From IMG/VR virus record IMGVR_UViG_3300045118_000170, positions 1 to 56,982 of that record: a stretch of DNA of 56,982 bases; one strand, given 5' to 3'. Source of the stretch: a virus. Under the pieces are notes generated by a model. That model was not told the DNA's origin. It worked only from the letters and a program-made list of their open reading frames with translations, and ran no database searches. Below, piece after piece: positions 34,064-41,230 of the stretch (positions within the stretch are counted from its first letter, which is position 1; each line of letters begins with the position of its first letter). A program made the position numbers and the translations under genes.

Positions 34064-34345
34064 CTAGGCTCTCGCCAACGCTTCGCCCACCGAGCAAGGA
34101 GTCAAGTGTCTCGCGGACACAAGGTAAAAATGACGCCCGCGAGAGGGCGGGTAGCGTGAACGGTAAAAATCAGGGGGAAGTGTCGAAGGCCAGCCTCTTC
34201 TATTGGAGGGATGCTCCACAATCTGCACATATTGGGCGGAGTGGAAAGGAGCAGATAGACCATCAGGGGAACAGACCTCCAACACAAGTCCAGTGGCGTC
34301 TCGATGGACCACCAATAAACCGTCTATCCACCCTAATTGTTTCAT
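34064..34345 (-). CDS. VG/VGEL-family small protein 15
   Basis: The 93 residues start WIDGLLVVHRDATGLVLEV and end HLTPCSVGEALARA. The sub-group core GLLVxHxxxxGxVxEV is obvious. The central part is Pro/Ser/Arg-rich and variable. It is followed by an AGGAGGTGG ribosome site for the next member. Confidence 0.65.
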   Translation of the reverse strand: MKQLGWIDGLLVVHRDATGLVLEVCSPDGLSAPFHSAQYVQIVEHPSNRRGWPSTLPPDFYRSRYPPSRGRHFYLVSARHLTPCSVGEALARA

Positions 34346-34352
34346 CTACCCT

Positions 34353-34547
34353 CTAAATCCCCGCGTACCGGCCATCTTCAACCACGTGCCCACACCGAAA
34401 CTTGCGATCCTCCCCCGCTCGATCCTGTTCCCGCTGGAGAGCGCGTGTCGCTTCCTCGGTTGCATGCAGACGACATAGCGCAATGCGAAGGCCATGTCGG
34501 TACCAACACCCACAAGGGGCTTCTTGGGTGGTTTTGACTTTGCTCAT
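34353..34547 (-). CDS. Small Cys/His-rich protein
   Basis: From ATG 34547, with GGAGGG 7 nt upstream, the product is 64 residues. CGCWYRHG, CRLH and a final CGH suggest one or two metal sites. The middle is a charged helix. It sits within the small-gene cluster but lacks both family motifs. Function unknown. Confidence 0.6.
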   Translation of the reverse strand: MSKVKTTQEAPCGCWYRHGLRIALCRLHATEEATRALQREQDRAGEDRKFRCGHVVEDGRYAGI

Positions 34548-34630
34548 CTTCAAGCCCTCCTTGAAGCATGGATAGAGCCGTAGTGGACAGCCTTGCTCTC
34601 CTTTCCTTATCGGCACCTTCTACTGCGTAA

Positions 34631-34879
34631 TTATCCCACCCATACTCGCCGGTAACAGGTAACAGGTTCCCTGAATGTCCCGTCCGGTTTCACACCATGA
34701 AACTCCGCACACCAACAGTTTTCGCCGCAAGGCCGCTCCTGCAATGTCGCTACTAGAAGTCCATAGTGTATGGCTTCGTCTTGAAGGTCCCAAAGATCAA
34801 TCGAACCCCCATCCGGCCAATTATCGAGTATCGCTTTTGCAAAACCTTCGTAGTCCGGTTGACTCTCCCCTTTTTCCAT
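34631..34879 (-). CDS. Hypothetical acidic protein
   Basis: The 82 residues have an acidic helical N-terminal half (AKAILDNWPDGGSIDLWDL) and a Cys-rich CGENCWC segment before a basic end. An AAAGG site precedes ATG. No family is recognised, and the VG/VGEL motifs are absent. Confidence 0.5.
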   Translation of the reverse strand: MEKGESQPDYEGFAKAILDNWPDGGSIDLWDLQDEAIHYGLLVATLQERPCGENCWCAEFHGVKPDGTFREPVTCYRRVWVG

Positions 34880-34894
34880 CTTAGGGGCCTTTCT

Positions 34895-35122
34895 CTAGCC
34901 GAGCGGAAGGGGTAACGGCGGCGGCGGGGGTGGCGGTGCCCAAATCGGCAAGCACGTCGTCGTAGGGACCGGGCCAGGGCACGTCGTACACTGGTACATC
35001 GTCCCGTCCGGCCCAAACACCACCTGCACTGTACAGGCCCACACCAAGGCCGCGGCACAGGCCACCAACAGAAGCACGATGATCCACGCAAGCGCCGTGC
35101 GAGCTCCGCGATGATTGAACAT
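34895..35122 (-). CDS. Membrane-anchored Cys/Pro-rich small protein
   Basis: From ATG 35122, behind GGGGAGGG, the product is 75 residues. A basic start and a hydrophobic helix (about 10-32) are followed by a CTTCPG segment and a poly-Pro tail. It looks like a signal-anchor protein exposed in the periplasm. It has its own promoter at 35151-35179. A superinfection or envelope role is possible. Confidence 0.55.
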   Translation of the reverse strand: MFNHRGARTALAWIIVLLLVACAAALVWACTVQVVFGPDGTMYQCTTCPGPVPTTTCLPIWAPPPPPPPLPLPLG

Positions 35123-35150
35123 GGTTATTCCCTCCCCAGGGACGGTTTGT

Positions 35151-35179
35151 AGTGTACCACGCTGACTGTCACTCGTCAA
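35151..35179 (-). promoter_or_regulatory. Leftward sigma-70 promoter
   Basis: On the minus strand the -35 TTGACG (35174-35179) and -10 TACACT (35151-35156) are 17 bp apart, about 29 bp upstream of ATG 35122. The -35 overlaps the stop codon of the upstream gene. This would start a fresh transcript for the genes from 35122 leftward. Confidence 0.6.
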
Positions 35180-35576
35180 GCACGAGACGCCCATCCTGTT
35201 TCAACCGCACATATTCAGCGGTAGAGATTAGGCGGGCCTTGATTTCCAGCCAATACCCACGACTCTCCTTACAGACTTGTTGAACAACTTCCCAATCCCC
35301 TTCGACGAGGGCAACTTTCTTTAACCGAGGCCAACCCCGCCCGCTATGACCTACTTGGACCGGCGTAAGGGTACGGCAAAGGAACACTAACCCGTTTTGT
35401 TCTAGGGCATCGCGGTAAGGGAGAACGTGACCCCTCTTTTTTCCCATTGAAAACACACCAACGACTTGGAGAGGCAAGCCCTCCTCTAAGATAAACCTTC
35501 CCAGCCGCCATCTATGTCCGTCCACCCATACTTCGCCAACTTCCGGTTTCCTTTTTTGCCCGCTTTGTCTGTGCAT
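35169..35576 (-). CDS. VG/VGEL-related protein 16 (VGEVWV subgroup)
   Basis: The 135 residues pair with 35512-35925. Shared segments in order are VGEVWV, an aromatic strand, NGLVFLCR, a Gly/His turn, LVEGDWEVVQQV, RGYWLE and a final ARLISTAEYVRL that corresponds to the family C-terminal motif. It starts inside the upstream paralogue. Function unknown. Confidence 0.65.
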   Translation of the reverse strand: MHRQSGQKRKPEVGEVWVDGHRWRLGRFILEEGLPLQVVGVFSMGKKRGHVLPYRDALEQNGLVFLCRTLTPVQVGHSGRGWPRLKKVALVEGDWEVVQQVCKESRGYWLEIKARLISTAEYVRLKQDGRLVLDE

Positions 35577-35925
35577 CCTTCAACCCCCTTTTTAGATACT
35601 CACCGAGGGAGAGAGGACGAGCCCCTCGCTCAAGCCAATGACCTCGTTGCTGCCTCCCCACGAATTGAACAGCCTTCCAATCGCCTTCTACAAGGTGTCC
35701 CTCCGTGAAGTACCTAGAATTGAGCCCATCGTGGCCCTGCCCGTCGCCCCCTAAAAGACGGCAAAAGAAAGCCAGGCCGTCACGCTCTAGCACGAAAGCA
35801 GGGAAGGGAGACACGCCGGGCCGAAAAGCCCCAACGACCCGGTACAGGTAAGTACCATACCTTTCGACCCACACCTCCCCGACGACAGGCCGCCGCACCC
35901 GTTCCGTCCCCATTTGAGCCTCCAT
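35512..35925 (-). CDS. VG/VGEL-related protein 17 (VGEVWV subgroup)
   Basis: The 137 residues contain VVGEVWVERYG, ERDGLAFFCR, LVEGDWKAVQFV, RGHWLE and ARPLSLGEYLKRG, then a Lys-rich tail. It is clearly duplicated as 35169-35576. A GGGGAA site precedes ATG 35925, and a Fur-box-like palindrome lies 16-34 nt upstream, so expression may respond to iron or a phage regulator. Confidence 0.65.
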   Translation of the reverse strand: MEAQMGTERVRRPVVGEVWVERYGTYLYRVVGAFRPGVSPFPAFVLERDGLAFFCRLLGGDGQGHDGLNSRYFTEGHLVEGDWKAVQFVGRQQRGHWLERGARPLSLGEYLKRGLKDAQTKRAKKETGSWRSMGGRT

Positions 35926-35940
35926 CGTTCCCCTTTTCTA

Positions 35941-35959
35941 ATTGAGAATGATTCTCAAT
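35941..35959. promoter_or_regulatory. Fur-box-like 19-bp perfect palindrome
   Basis: ATTGAGAAT-G-ATTCTCAAT is a perfect inverted repeat whose core TGAGAATGATTCTCA fits the 7-1-7 Fur consensus. It lies just upstream of the leftward gene at 35925. It is either a host Fur site or a phage operator of similar form. Confidence 0.5.
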
Positions 35960-36422
35960 ACCAACTCGCCTAAAACCGCCCTGATTCCGCCTCCTTCTGG
36001 GTTCAACCTGAATTCAAGGCCGGGTTTCTACTTACGCCGGACGTCTTATCTTGTTGAATCATAAGCGAAATTCCGCGTAAATTCATGGTTCAATTCAAAT
36101 CTGGGCGCACCCCCGGTTCATGGTTGAGAGGGGGGTCTCTCCTATCTCTAAGTATATATATCTAGTAGAGAGAAGATAAGTAGAAGAAAACATTACACAT
36201 TGTCCCGACATGTATCTATTTGGATACACCATAGCTGGAGAACCCCCGCCGCTCCGGGTTTCGCCGAGTTTTGAATTGAAGCATGAAGTCACAGCGAATT
36301 TACCTGTGTTATCCATTGTTTAGCTCACTTTGCCTAAGTAGATACCCTGCCTTGAATTCAAGGTGAACTCTCAACCTGGCGCATTCATGGGCGTTTTCTG
36401 TGTGTCGCCATGCGATGCCTCA
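35960..36422. other. AT-rich intergenic region with TTGAATTCAA-type repeats, possible origin
   Basis: About 460 bp without a convincing gene. It contains CCTGAATTCAAGG (36007-36019), TTCAATTCAA (36089-36098), its reverse complement (36271-36280), the 14-bp palindrome CCTTGAATTCAAGG (36350-36363), a TATATATAT stretch at 36153-36162 inside a TCTCTA/TAGAGA inverted repeat, and two operator-like sites. Iteron-like repeats beside an AT-rich block suggest a replication origin or a control region. Confidence 0.4.
36212..36227. promoter_or_regulatory. Palindromic operator, GTATCTA-type
   Basis: GTATCTATTTGGATAC matches the 16-bp operator GTATCTAAGTAGATAC found near 43.9-44.0 kb. A half site with the right arm AAGTAGATAC lies at 36336-36345. 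It may bring the early-region regulator to this intergenic region. Confidence 0.55.
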
Positions 36423-36710
36423 TTATGTCAACTCGCTCTCTGAGACAGGGAGGGGACAGTGGTCTATTAACCACCCCTGTATTTTGGGAGGGAGCGCCAA
36501 AAACTCCCCCGGCTGGACAAGCGCAAATCGAGTGCTTGCTCTCAACTTGGCATGGCTATAGGTGAGGGAGAAGCCAAAATCATCGCTTGGGGAGTAAAAC
36601 AGGACCGTCACCAATCGGTCTGTTGCGCGTGTCACCACCCCAAACCCACAAAAGGGAGCAACCGCATAGGTGCCCCGGACAAAATCCCCTACTGCCAGTT
36701 TACGGACCAT
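36423..36710 (-). CDS. VGDFVR-subgroup small protein 18
   Basis: From ATG 36710 the product is 95 residues: KLAVGDFVRG, a GFGVVTRA strand, VTVLFYSPSDDFG and PGEFLALPPKIQGWL. It is a near duplicate of the next upstream gene (36689), with matching ribosome site and start context. A third relative is at 38076, so the subgroup brackets the VWA/metallopeptidase gene. Confidence 0.7.
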   Translation of the reverse strand: MVRKLAVGDFVRGTYAVAPFCGFGVVTRATDRLVTVLFYSPSDDFGFSLTYSHAKLRASTRFALVQPGEFLALPPKIQGWLIDHCPLPVSESELT

Positions 36711-36976
36711 CGAGGCACCTCTACGCGGGACATGAGCCACCTCCGTACTTTGGGAGGGAGCGCTAAGAACTCCCCCGGCTGCATGAGCCTAAGCCAAGTG
36801 CCCCTTTCACTCAACTCGGTAGGTGGATAGTCGAAGCGAATACCGTCGTTAACGATGGGGGAATAGTACAGAATCGTGACCCATTGGCCTTTTGAACAGG
36901 TTACCACTCCAGCCCCATAAGGGAGATAAGTAAGCATATGCCTCACAAAGTCCCCCACAGTCAGCTTACGGGTTAT
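36689..36976 (-). CDS. VGDFVR-subgroup small protein 19 (apparent ATA start)
   Basis: Aligned to its neighbour at 36423-36710, the start position is ATA at 36976, with the same AGGTGC-TCG spacing upstream and the same CCGTAA-CTG downstream, giving 95 residues in both. The first conventional codon is GTG at 36958 (89 residues). Motifs are KLTVGDFVRH, GAGVVTCSK, VTILYYSP and PGEFLALPPKVRRWL. The ATA overlaps the upstream stop. Confidence 0.65.
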   Translation of the reverse strand: MTRKLTVGDFVRHMLTYLPYGAGVVTCSKGQWVTILYYSPIVNDGIRFDYPPTELSERGTWLRLMQPGEFLALPPKVRRWLMSRVEVPRWSVNWQ

Positions 36977-38079
36977 CGAAGCACCTTAATGGGGAGCACC
37001 TCCCCAAAGGGAGGGGTGATCGTGGTCCCATGCGGGACGACCCACAGGACCGGGTATGGGGGAGCCTCCGCAGGGAATGAGCCTTCCAGGTCCGTGAGGT
37101 AGATCAAACACAACGGCGGGTCTTGTTCCAGCCATGTAAAGACCGGCTCGAACGCCGTGCCCCCGAAGCCCTTTACGTTATAATCGAAGGGGTCGTCAGG
37201 TCCGTAGATGGAAACCTTTTGCACTTGAGCATCGCAATACAGATGCACCAGTTCGTCCGGCTTGACCTCGGCCTGGATCGCCTCCATTGCGCACATAAAG
37301 GAGGGGAGGAGGCGCGTGGTGCTGCCGGAGGAATCCGTTGCCAGCCCAATCCGCCCCACGCGCTCCCCGCGCAGTGTGGGGAGGTACAACCCGAAGGAGG
37401 TGTATTTCCGGTTGGGGCGGAGCCATGAATAGGCGGTTCGGTCGGCAGCGGTTTGGATGAAACGGTAGAGGTACGCCATCCAATCCACCTCGCTCTCCCC
37501 AAGCGCCTTGACCAGTTGTTCCAATCCCGCCGGGAACATCCCGCGCATTTTCGCGGATTGAGCCGCTTGCTGCACGTAAATCTCCCAATCCTGTGCGGTA
37601 TTAGGGCGGACCCCTTGTTCGCGTGGCAGGTCTTTGGACCCCTCTCCAAACCCGCTGCAACAAGACAGCGGCTTCTTGCAGTCCGGGGCTTGCTGGTAGA
37701 TTTCTTCGGCGGTCCAGTCTCGATACTGCTGATCCAAAACAGACCACGGCGGAATCGGAAGTTGCTCGTCCTGGATCAAGAAGTCAGCCGGGTGCTCACA
37801 CGCCCACAGCCACTTGTCGCGGTCGGCATGGCGTGGAATGCGTTGCGGATGGTGGTACACGCAATGGGCAACTTCGTGCATGACCTCAACTAGGGTTTGG
37901 AGAGGGGTCAACGCGCTCGCGTACTCTGGATTGAACCACAAATAGGTCCCATCCGTCGCACAGGTCCGTATCGCGGGTGTTTCGATAAGCCGTAAACGGA
38001 GAGCCAACTCACCCCAAAAGGGGCGGTGCTGGATCAACGCAACAATCGCCTGCTTGATTTTCGTTTCGGTGTCCATCAT
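36973..38079 (-). CDS. VWA/metallopeptidase protein (DUF2201-like), MoxR partner
   Basis: The 368 residues have a zinc-protease motif HEVAH (about 80) followed by HHP, a Cys-rich linker (DCKKPLSCCSG), and a C-terminal VWA-like domain with MIDAS-type DSSGST, GGTAFEP and LTDLEG. This is the DUF2201 layout, usually encoded with a MoxR ATPase, here at 38361. A small VGDFVR protein separates them, coupled by ATGATG. It ends PFGEVLPIKVLR, reminiscent of the small-family tail. Confidence 0.8.
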   Translation of the reverse strand: MMDTETKIKQAIVALIQHRPFWGELALRLRLIETPAIRTCATDGTYLWFNPEYASALTPLQTLVEVMHEVAHCVYHHPQRIPRHADRDKWLWACEHPADFLIQDEQLPIPPWSVLDQQYRDWTAEEIYQQAPDCKKPLSCCSGFGEGSKDLPREQGVRPNTAQDWEIYVQQAAQSAKMRGMFPAGLEQLVKALGESEVDWMAYLYRFIQTAADRTAYSWLRPNRKYTSFGLYLPTLRGERVGRIGLATDSSGSTTRLLPSFMCAMEAIQAEVKPDELVHLYCDAQVQKVSIYGPDDPFDYNVKGFGGTAFEPVFTWLEQDPPLCLIYLTDLEGSFPAEAPPYPVLWVVPHGTTITPPFGEVLPIKVLR

Positions 38080-38342
38080 CGCTTTCTCGCCTCCCGTTGT
38101 AACCATCGTCGGGCTTTCTTCGGTAGCGCCAAGTATTCATTCATGGGGAGTGCATAGACCCATTGACGGTCTTGTGCAAGTACCTGCTGAACGTCGTAAG
38201 TGTATTTGCCGCGCCGTACACTAAAGTCAGCGAAACGAACAGTCGCCCACTTCAGTTGTGTTTCCTGCCATAGATTCACGACTACCCCGACTTCCAGCGG
38301 TGTCGTGTAAGACCGTACAAAGTCGCCCACTTTTAGCAGCAT
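38076..38342 (-). CDS. VGDFVR-subgroup small protein 20
   Basis: The 88 residues have LLKVGDFVRS, a VGVVVNLW strand, WATVRFADF and a C-terminal EYLALPKKARRWL. The PxEYLALPxKxRRWL ending is shared with both proteins beyond the VWA gene. It lies between the MoxR-like and VWA genes with ATGA-type coupling, which suggests it works with that pair. Confidence 0.7.
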   Translation of the reverse strand: MLLKVGDFVRSYTTPLEVGVVVNLWQETQLKWATVRFADFSVRRGKYTYDVQQVLAQDRQWVYALPMNEYLALPKKARRWLQREARKR

Positions 38343-38360
38343 CCTACGACCTTCCTTGTC

Positions 38361-39470
38361 CTACGTTTGCGCCGGTCTCGCTCCTTCAAACGATGTACCT
38401 GCGATGAACTTCCCCAGGGCATGTTTCTCCACTTCCTTCTTCCAGACCGGCAATGTTTTCAACCCCTGGTACTGGTCCCAACAGTCAATGACCAGGACCG
38501 AGGCGAACTCCACACGGCTTTTCGGTTTCGCTGCATACAACCGTTTGATATACACCCACAACGTCTCAAATATCTGATAGGTGTCGCGGGTGTATTCCAT
38601 CGCCAACGCGGTACAGAGGGCATGGAGAGCCGAAGGTTCATCGGGAATCGGGGCCTTGTCGGGGTCTGCTAAGACCTCTTTCGCGGTCGGAAGGGCTTGC
38701 GCCAGCCGCTTGTGCGCCAAAAAGCCGGTTGCGGCTCCCCGCCCTACAATCCCGGCATAGATCGCCAACTCCAAGTCCGCCGGGGGGCTTTGCTTGACAG
38801 CATCCGAGAGCGCCTCCCACGATCGCTCACAGGCGAACGCGACAATATCCTGGCTTGGTTCAAAGCAGTTCAGGTGGTGCGGAGCGAAGCGGAGATACGA
38901 CACCACGTAGGGATGCAGTTGGCCCTGGAGCCGCGCCCATCTGTCCCAATCGGGATGGTGAGAGACTAAGTGATAAATCCCACCGAGGAAGCGGCTCTTA
39001 ATCATTTCCAGCACACCGGACACCCCGCACTTATCGGTTCGCCGGTTCGTTGCCGCAATAAAGCGGGTATGGGGAGAGAGCACATGCTCCCCGCATTCGC
39101 CGCCCCACAGCCATTGGGCATAGGGGGCTTGTACCGCCGGTGGGGCCTGCCCAAAATCGTCAAGCCCCCACACCAGTAATTCTTGGGCTTGACACGCCGC
39201 CAGGATTTTGGGGAAAGGGTAGAACTTGGCTTTTCCATCCGCAAACCACGGCATTCCCATCGGGTGTGTCGGGTCTTCAACAGAAGGGTGAGAGAGCTGG
39301 AACTTCGCCCCCTCCGCCGCCGCCGCTTGCTTCATGATCGCGGTTTTGCCGACGCCGGGGGGTCCGACGATTAAGGCGGGTCGCCCCAACCGTACCGCAA
39401 AACGGAGGCACTCCAATAACTGAGAGGGTGTCACCGTCACAATCCCCATGTCCGCTTTACTGTCCACCAT
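38361..39470 (-). CDS. MoxR-like AAA+ ATPase
   Basis: The 369 residues have Walker A GPPGVGKT (about 36-43), a Walker B-like LLVWGLDDFGQAP, sensor ATNRRTD and an arginine-containing helix, the MoxR order. MoxR ATPases work with VWA proteins to remodel or mature targets. A strong AAAGGAGG site drives ATG 39470. With 36973 and the VGDFVR proteins it forms a compact chaperone-like module. Confidence 0.8.
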   Translation of the reverse strand: MVDSKADMGIVTVTPSQLLECLRFAVRLGRPALIVGPPGVGKTAIMKQAAAAEGAKFQLSHPSVEDPTHPMGMPWFADGKAKFYPFPKILAACQAQELLVWGLDDFGQAPPAVQAPYAQWLWGGECGEHVLSPHTRFIAATNRRTDKCGVSGVLEMIKSRFLGGIYHLVSHHPDWDRWARLQGQLHPYVVSYLRFAPHHLNCFEPSQDIVAFACERSWEALSDAVKQSPPADLELAIYAGIVGRGAATGFLAHKRLAQALPTAKEVLADPDKAPIPDEPSALHALCTALAMEYTRDTYQIFETLWVYIKRLYAAKPKSRVEFASVLVIDCWDQYQGLKTLPVWKKEVEKHALGKFIAGTSFEGARPAQT

Positions 39471-39502
39471 ACAAACCTCCTTTGTAAGATAGATCGGTGC
39501 AA

Positions 39503-39568
39503 CTACCTAAGACGCAACAGAAACCCGGCTAACGCAAGCCCGATCAGGACACCGAGAAGCAAGCTCAT
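39503..39568 (-). CDS. 21-residue membrane microprotein
   Basis: From ATG 39568 the ORF is essentially one hydrophobic helix (LLLGVLIGLALAGFLL) with an RLR end, preceded by GGAGGGCGAGG. It lies between the zinc-ribbon gene and the MoxR gene. It is short, but the ribosome site and fit into the gap support it. Confidence 0.4.
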   Translation of the reverse strand: MSLLLGVLIGLALAGFLLRLR

Positions 39569-39580
39569 ACCTCGCCCTCC

Positions 39581-39748
39581 CTACGGTTCCATACAGTCGG
39601 GATAGCTCCGATTGCGAAGGATACAGGGGTCAAGGATATTCCCGCAATTCACGCACTTATATTGAGGGTCCGTCGCCGGTTCCCAATACCCCGTCTCTTG
39701 AGGGGGTGGTTGAACGATCATCAGCCCGGCACACCGGGGACAGGTCAT
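39581..39748 (-). CDS. Small zinc-ribbon protein
   Basis: From ATG 39748 (ATGA overlap with the upstream stop) the product is 55 residues with CPRC near the start and CVNC plus two later Cys. This is a Cys4 zinc ribbon of the kind seen in small phage DNA- or RNA-associated proteins. Function unknown. Confidence 0.6.
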   Translation of the reverse strand: MTCPRCAGLMIVQPPPQETGYWEPATDPQYKCVNCGNILDPCILRNRSYPDCMEP

Positions 39749-39933
39749 GTCAGGTCCTTTCCGTCCGGCTGGACACGCTTCCGGTTTGGGCGCGGTTTGT
39801 CTTTCGGCCACTGGACAAGACTCCACGCCGCCCATAGGACAACGCCGTATAGGGCGACATAAAGCAGGACCTTGATACCAAAAAACAATGGAGAGAGGAA
39901 GCCTGGAGTGACCTGCAAGACAGTCGGCTCCAT
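39745..39933 (-). CDS. Small single-span membrane protein
   Basis: From ATG 39933 (TGATG overlap) the product is 62 residues with a hydrophobic helix at about 12-38 and a very basic C-terminal tail. The SD GAGGTGG lies in the upstream gene's final codons (NEVA). No family is recognised. Confidence 0.55.
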   Translation of the reverse strand: MEPTVLQVTPGFLSPLFFGIKVLLYVALYGVVLWAAWSLVQWPKDKPRPNRKRVQPDGKDLT

Positions 39934-40532
39934 CACGCCACCTCGTTCTTGTTAACCGTATTGAGGGCCACGTCGTTCACGACCTCCGCCCACCACGTCC
40001 TAATCATTGACGCCGCTTCCGGTAAGCCAAGGACCGCTTGCACCGCGTACTCCGCGTTCGGACTACGGTGCTTGCGGTATCGTGTAAATCCATTGCATTG
40101 CGGTACGGGCAAGCCGACCGACGCCAGTTGACTCACAAGGCACTCCCGATGCACCGTCAAAAGCTCTTGCTTCTGGCGAAGCGCGTACAAGGCCGCCGGA
40201 CGGTCCCTGCGTTTTGCTCGAAGCGCCGCGTACTCTCGAACGTACCCCTTGCGAGAGAGAGAAAGCTGCCTAACGGCTTCCGCCTTGGGGTCCAAGTAGG
40301 CTCCACGTCTGAGTTTGTGCCGACTCCGATGGAGTCGATACTCCTCAAGCGGTTTCGTGAGTAACGCCCTCGCTTGTCGTTCGTCCTGCCGGGCTTTCTT
40401 CCACCACTTTCGGGTCTCGATCAACTCCTTCTCGATCCCTTCTAGCTCCGTCAACTCCCATGCTAAGGTGCGAAGGGCCTTGTCCGTGGTGAGGTACTCC
40501 GCCTGAAGCTGCTTGATGGTGTCCTTGTTCAT
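39933..40532 (-). CDS. Coiled-coil basic protein
   Basis: From ATG 40532 the product is 199 residues with long charged helices at about 5-60 and 95-145, an Arg/Lys-rich middle and a short conserved-looking C-terminal segment. It is coupled to the upstream gene by ATGA with GGGAGG. Its stop region again encodes GAGGTGGCG. Function unknown. Confidence 0.6.
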   Translation of the reverse strand: MNKDTIKQLQAEYLTTDKALRTLAWELTELEGIEKELIETRKWWKKARQDERQARALLTKPLEEYRLHRSRHKLRRGAYLDPKAEAVRQLSLSRKGYVREYAALRAKRRDRPAALYALRQKQELLTVHRECLVSQLASVGLPVPQCNGFTRYRKHRSPNAEYAVQAVLGLPEAASMIRTWWAEVVNDVALNTVNKNEVA

Positions 40533-40852
40533 ACGGCCTCCCTTCTCATCCTCTGCACCGGCACGTCCTTGATCTCGTACACATGCACCCAATCCTGTTG
40601 TATCCAGCGCTCAATCGGGGCATGGGAAAAGTCAACGGCGCGAAAGCCGAACACCCATCCGACTTGCTGGGTTTGTCCGTCCTTTTGATCGACATACATA
40701 GGGACACGCTTGCTCTTAGCGTACCGAGTCCGAAGATACTGCTTGACTTCTTCAAACGTGGAGAAGCAGACATACTCGGTGTCCGCTATGTGCCGCCAGT
40801 GATCCTTCGCGGCATAGCCCTTTGCCGTTGCCTGGATACTTAGTTGAAACAT
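40529..40852 (-). CDS. Hypothetical protein
   Basis: The 107 residues are a mixed alpha/beta protein with many aromatic residues (WRHIADTEYVCF, GWVFGFRAVDF, WIQQDWVHVYEI). No Cys pair or membrane span is seen. It is followed by an ATGA overlap. No family is recognised. Confidence 0.5.
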   Translation of the reverse strand: MFQLSIQATAKGYAAKDHWRHIADTEYVCFSTFEEVKQYLRTRYAKSKRVPMYVDQKDGQTQQVGWVFGFRAVDFSHAPIERWIQQDWVHVYEIKDVPVQRMRREAV

Positions 40853-40864
40853 GGCTTACTCCCC

Positions 40865-41230
40865 TCAAAAAGGGCGCTGGATTTTCATGCACATCCCGCC
40901 CTTAATCCGAGCCTTTTCGCCATCGCAATCCAGTAGTGCGTTCTTGTGAAAGTGGACACGCCAAAACTGGCATGTCCGATCAACTCCAAAATATGCCCAG
41001 GCACGGGCCGCTGACGTGACATGCAATCCAGCGGAGCAGACGCCTGCCCCTGCCGGAGCGGCATCGCGAATAATGACGCGCCCGGCTCTTTGTCGATACG
41101 CGGAATTGAAACGGCCAGAACCATCGGCCCGTGTAATCCGGTACGCAACGGCATAGCCTTCCTTATCGAAGTGAAGACCGATCGCCGCCCCGCCACACGC
41201 CATCCCGCCACACGCCATCCAGCCACACAA
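40865..41230 (-). CDS. Hypothetical protein with GLHVTS motif
   Basis: The reading frame gives up to 121 residues from TTG 41230. The domain runs from VAYRITRADGSG through GVCSAGLHVTSAARAWAYFG and FWRVHFHKNALLDCDGEKARIKGG. I recall phage proteins with a C-x-GLH-x-S plus WRV pattern. No strong start is visible, and the first 20 residues come from a repeated Gly-rich DNA segment shared out of frame with 41163-41312, so a frameshift product is possible. Confidence 0.5.
   Translation of the reverse strand: MCGWMACGGMACGGAAIGLHFDKEGYAVAYRITRADGSGRFNSAYRQRAGRVIIRDAAPAGAGVCSAGLHVTSAARAWAYFGVDRTCQFWRVHFHKNALLDCDGEKARIKGGMCMKIQRPF

Noticed and set aside
36095-36316. 73-codon minus-strand frame in the AT-rich intergenic region
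   Set aside because: Lacks a convincing SD and overlaps repeats and an operator; the AT-rich repeats explain the sequence better.
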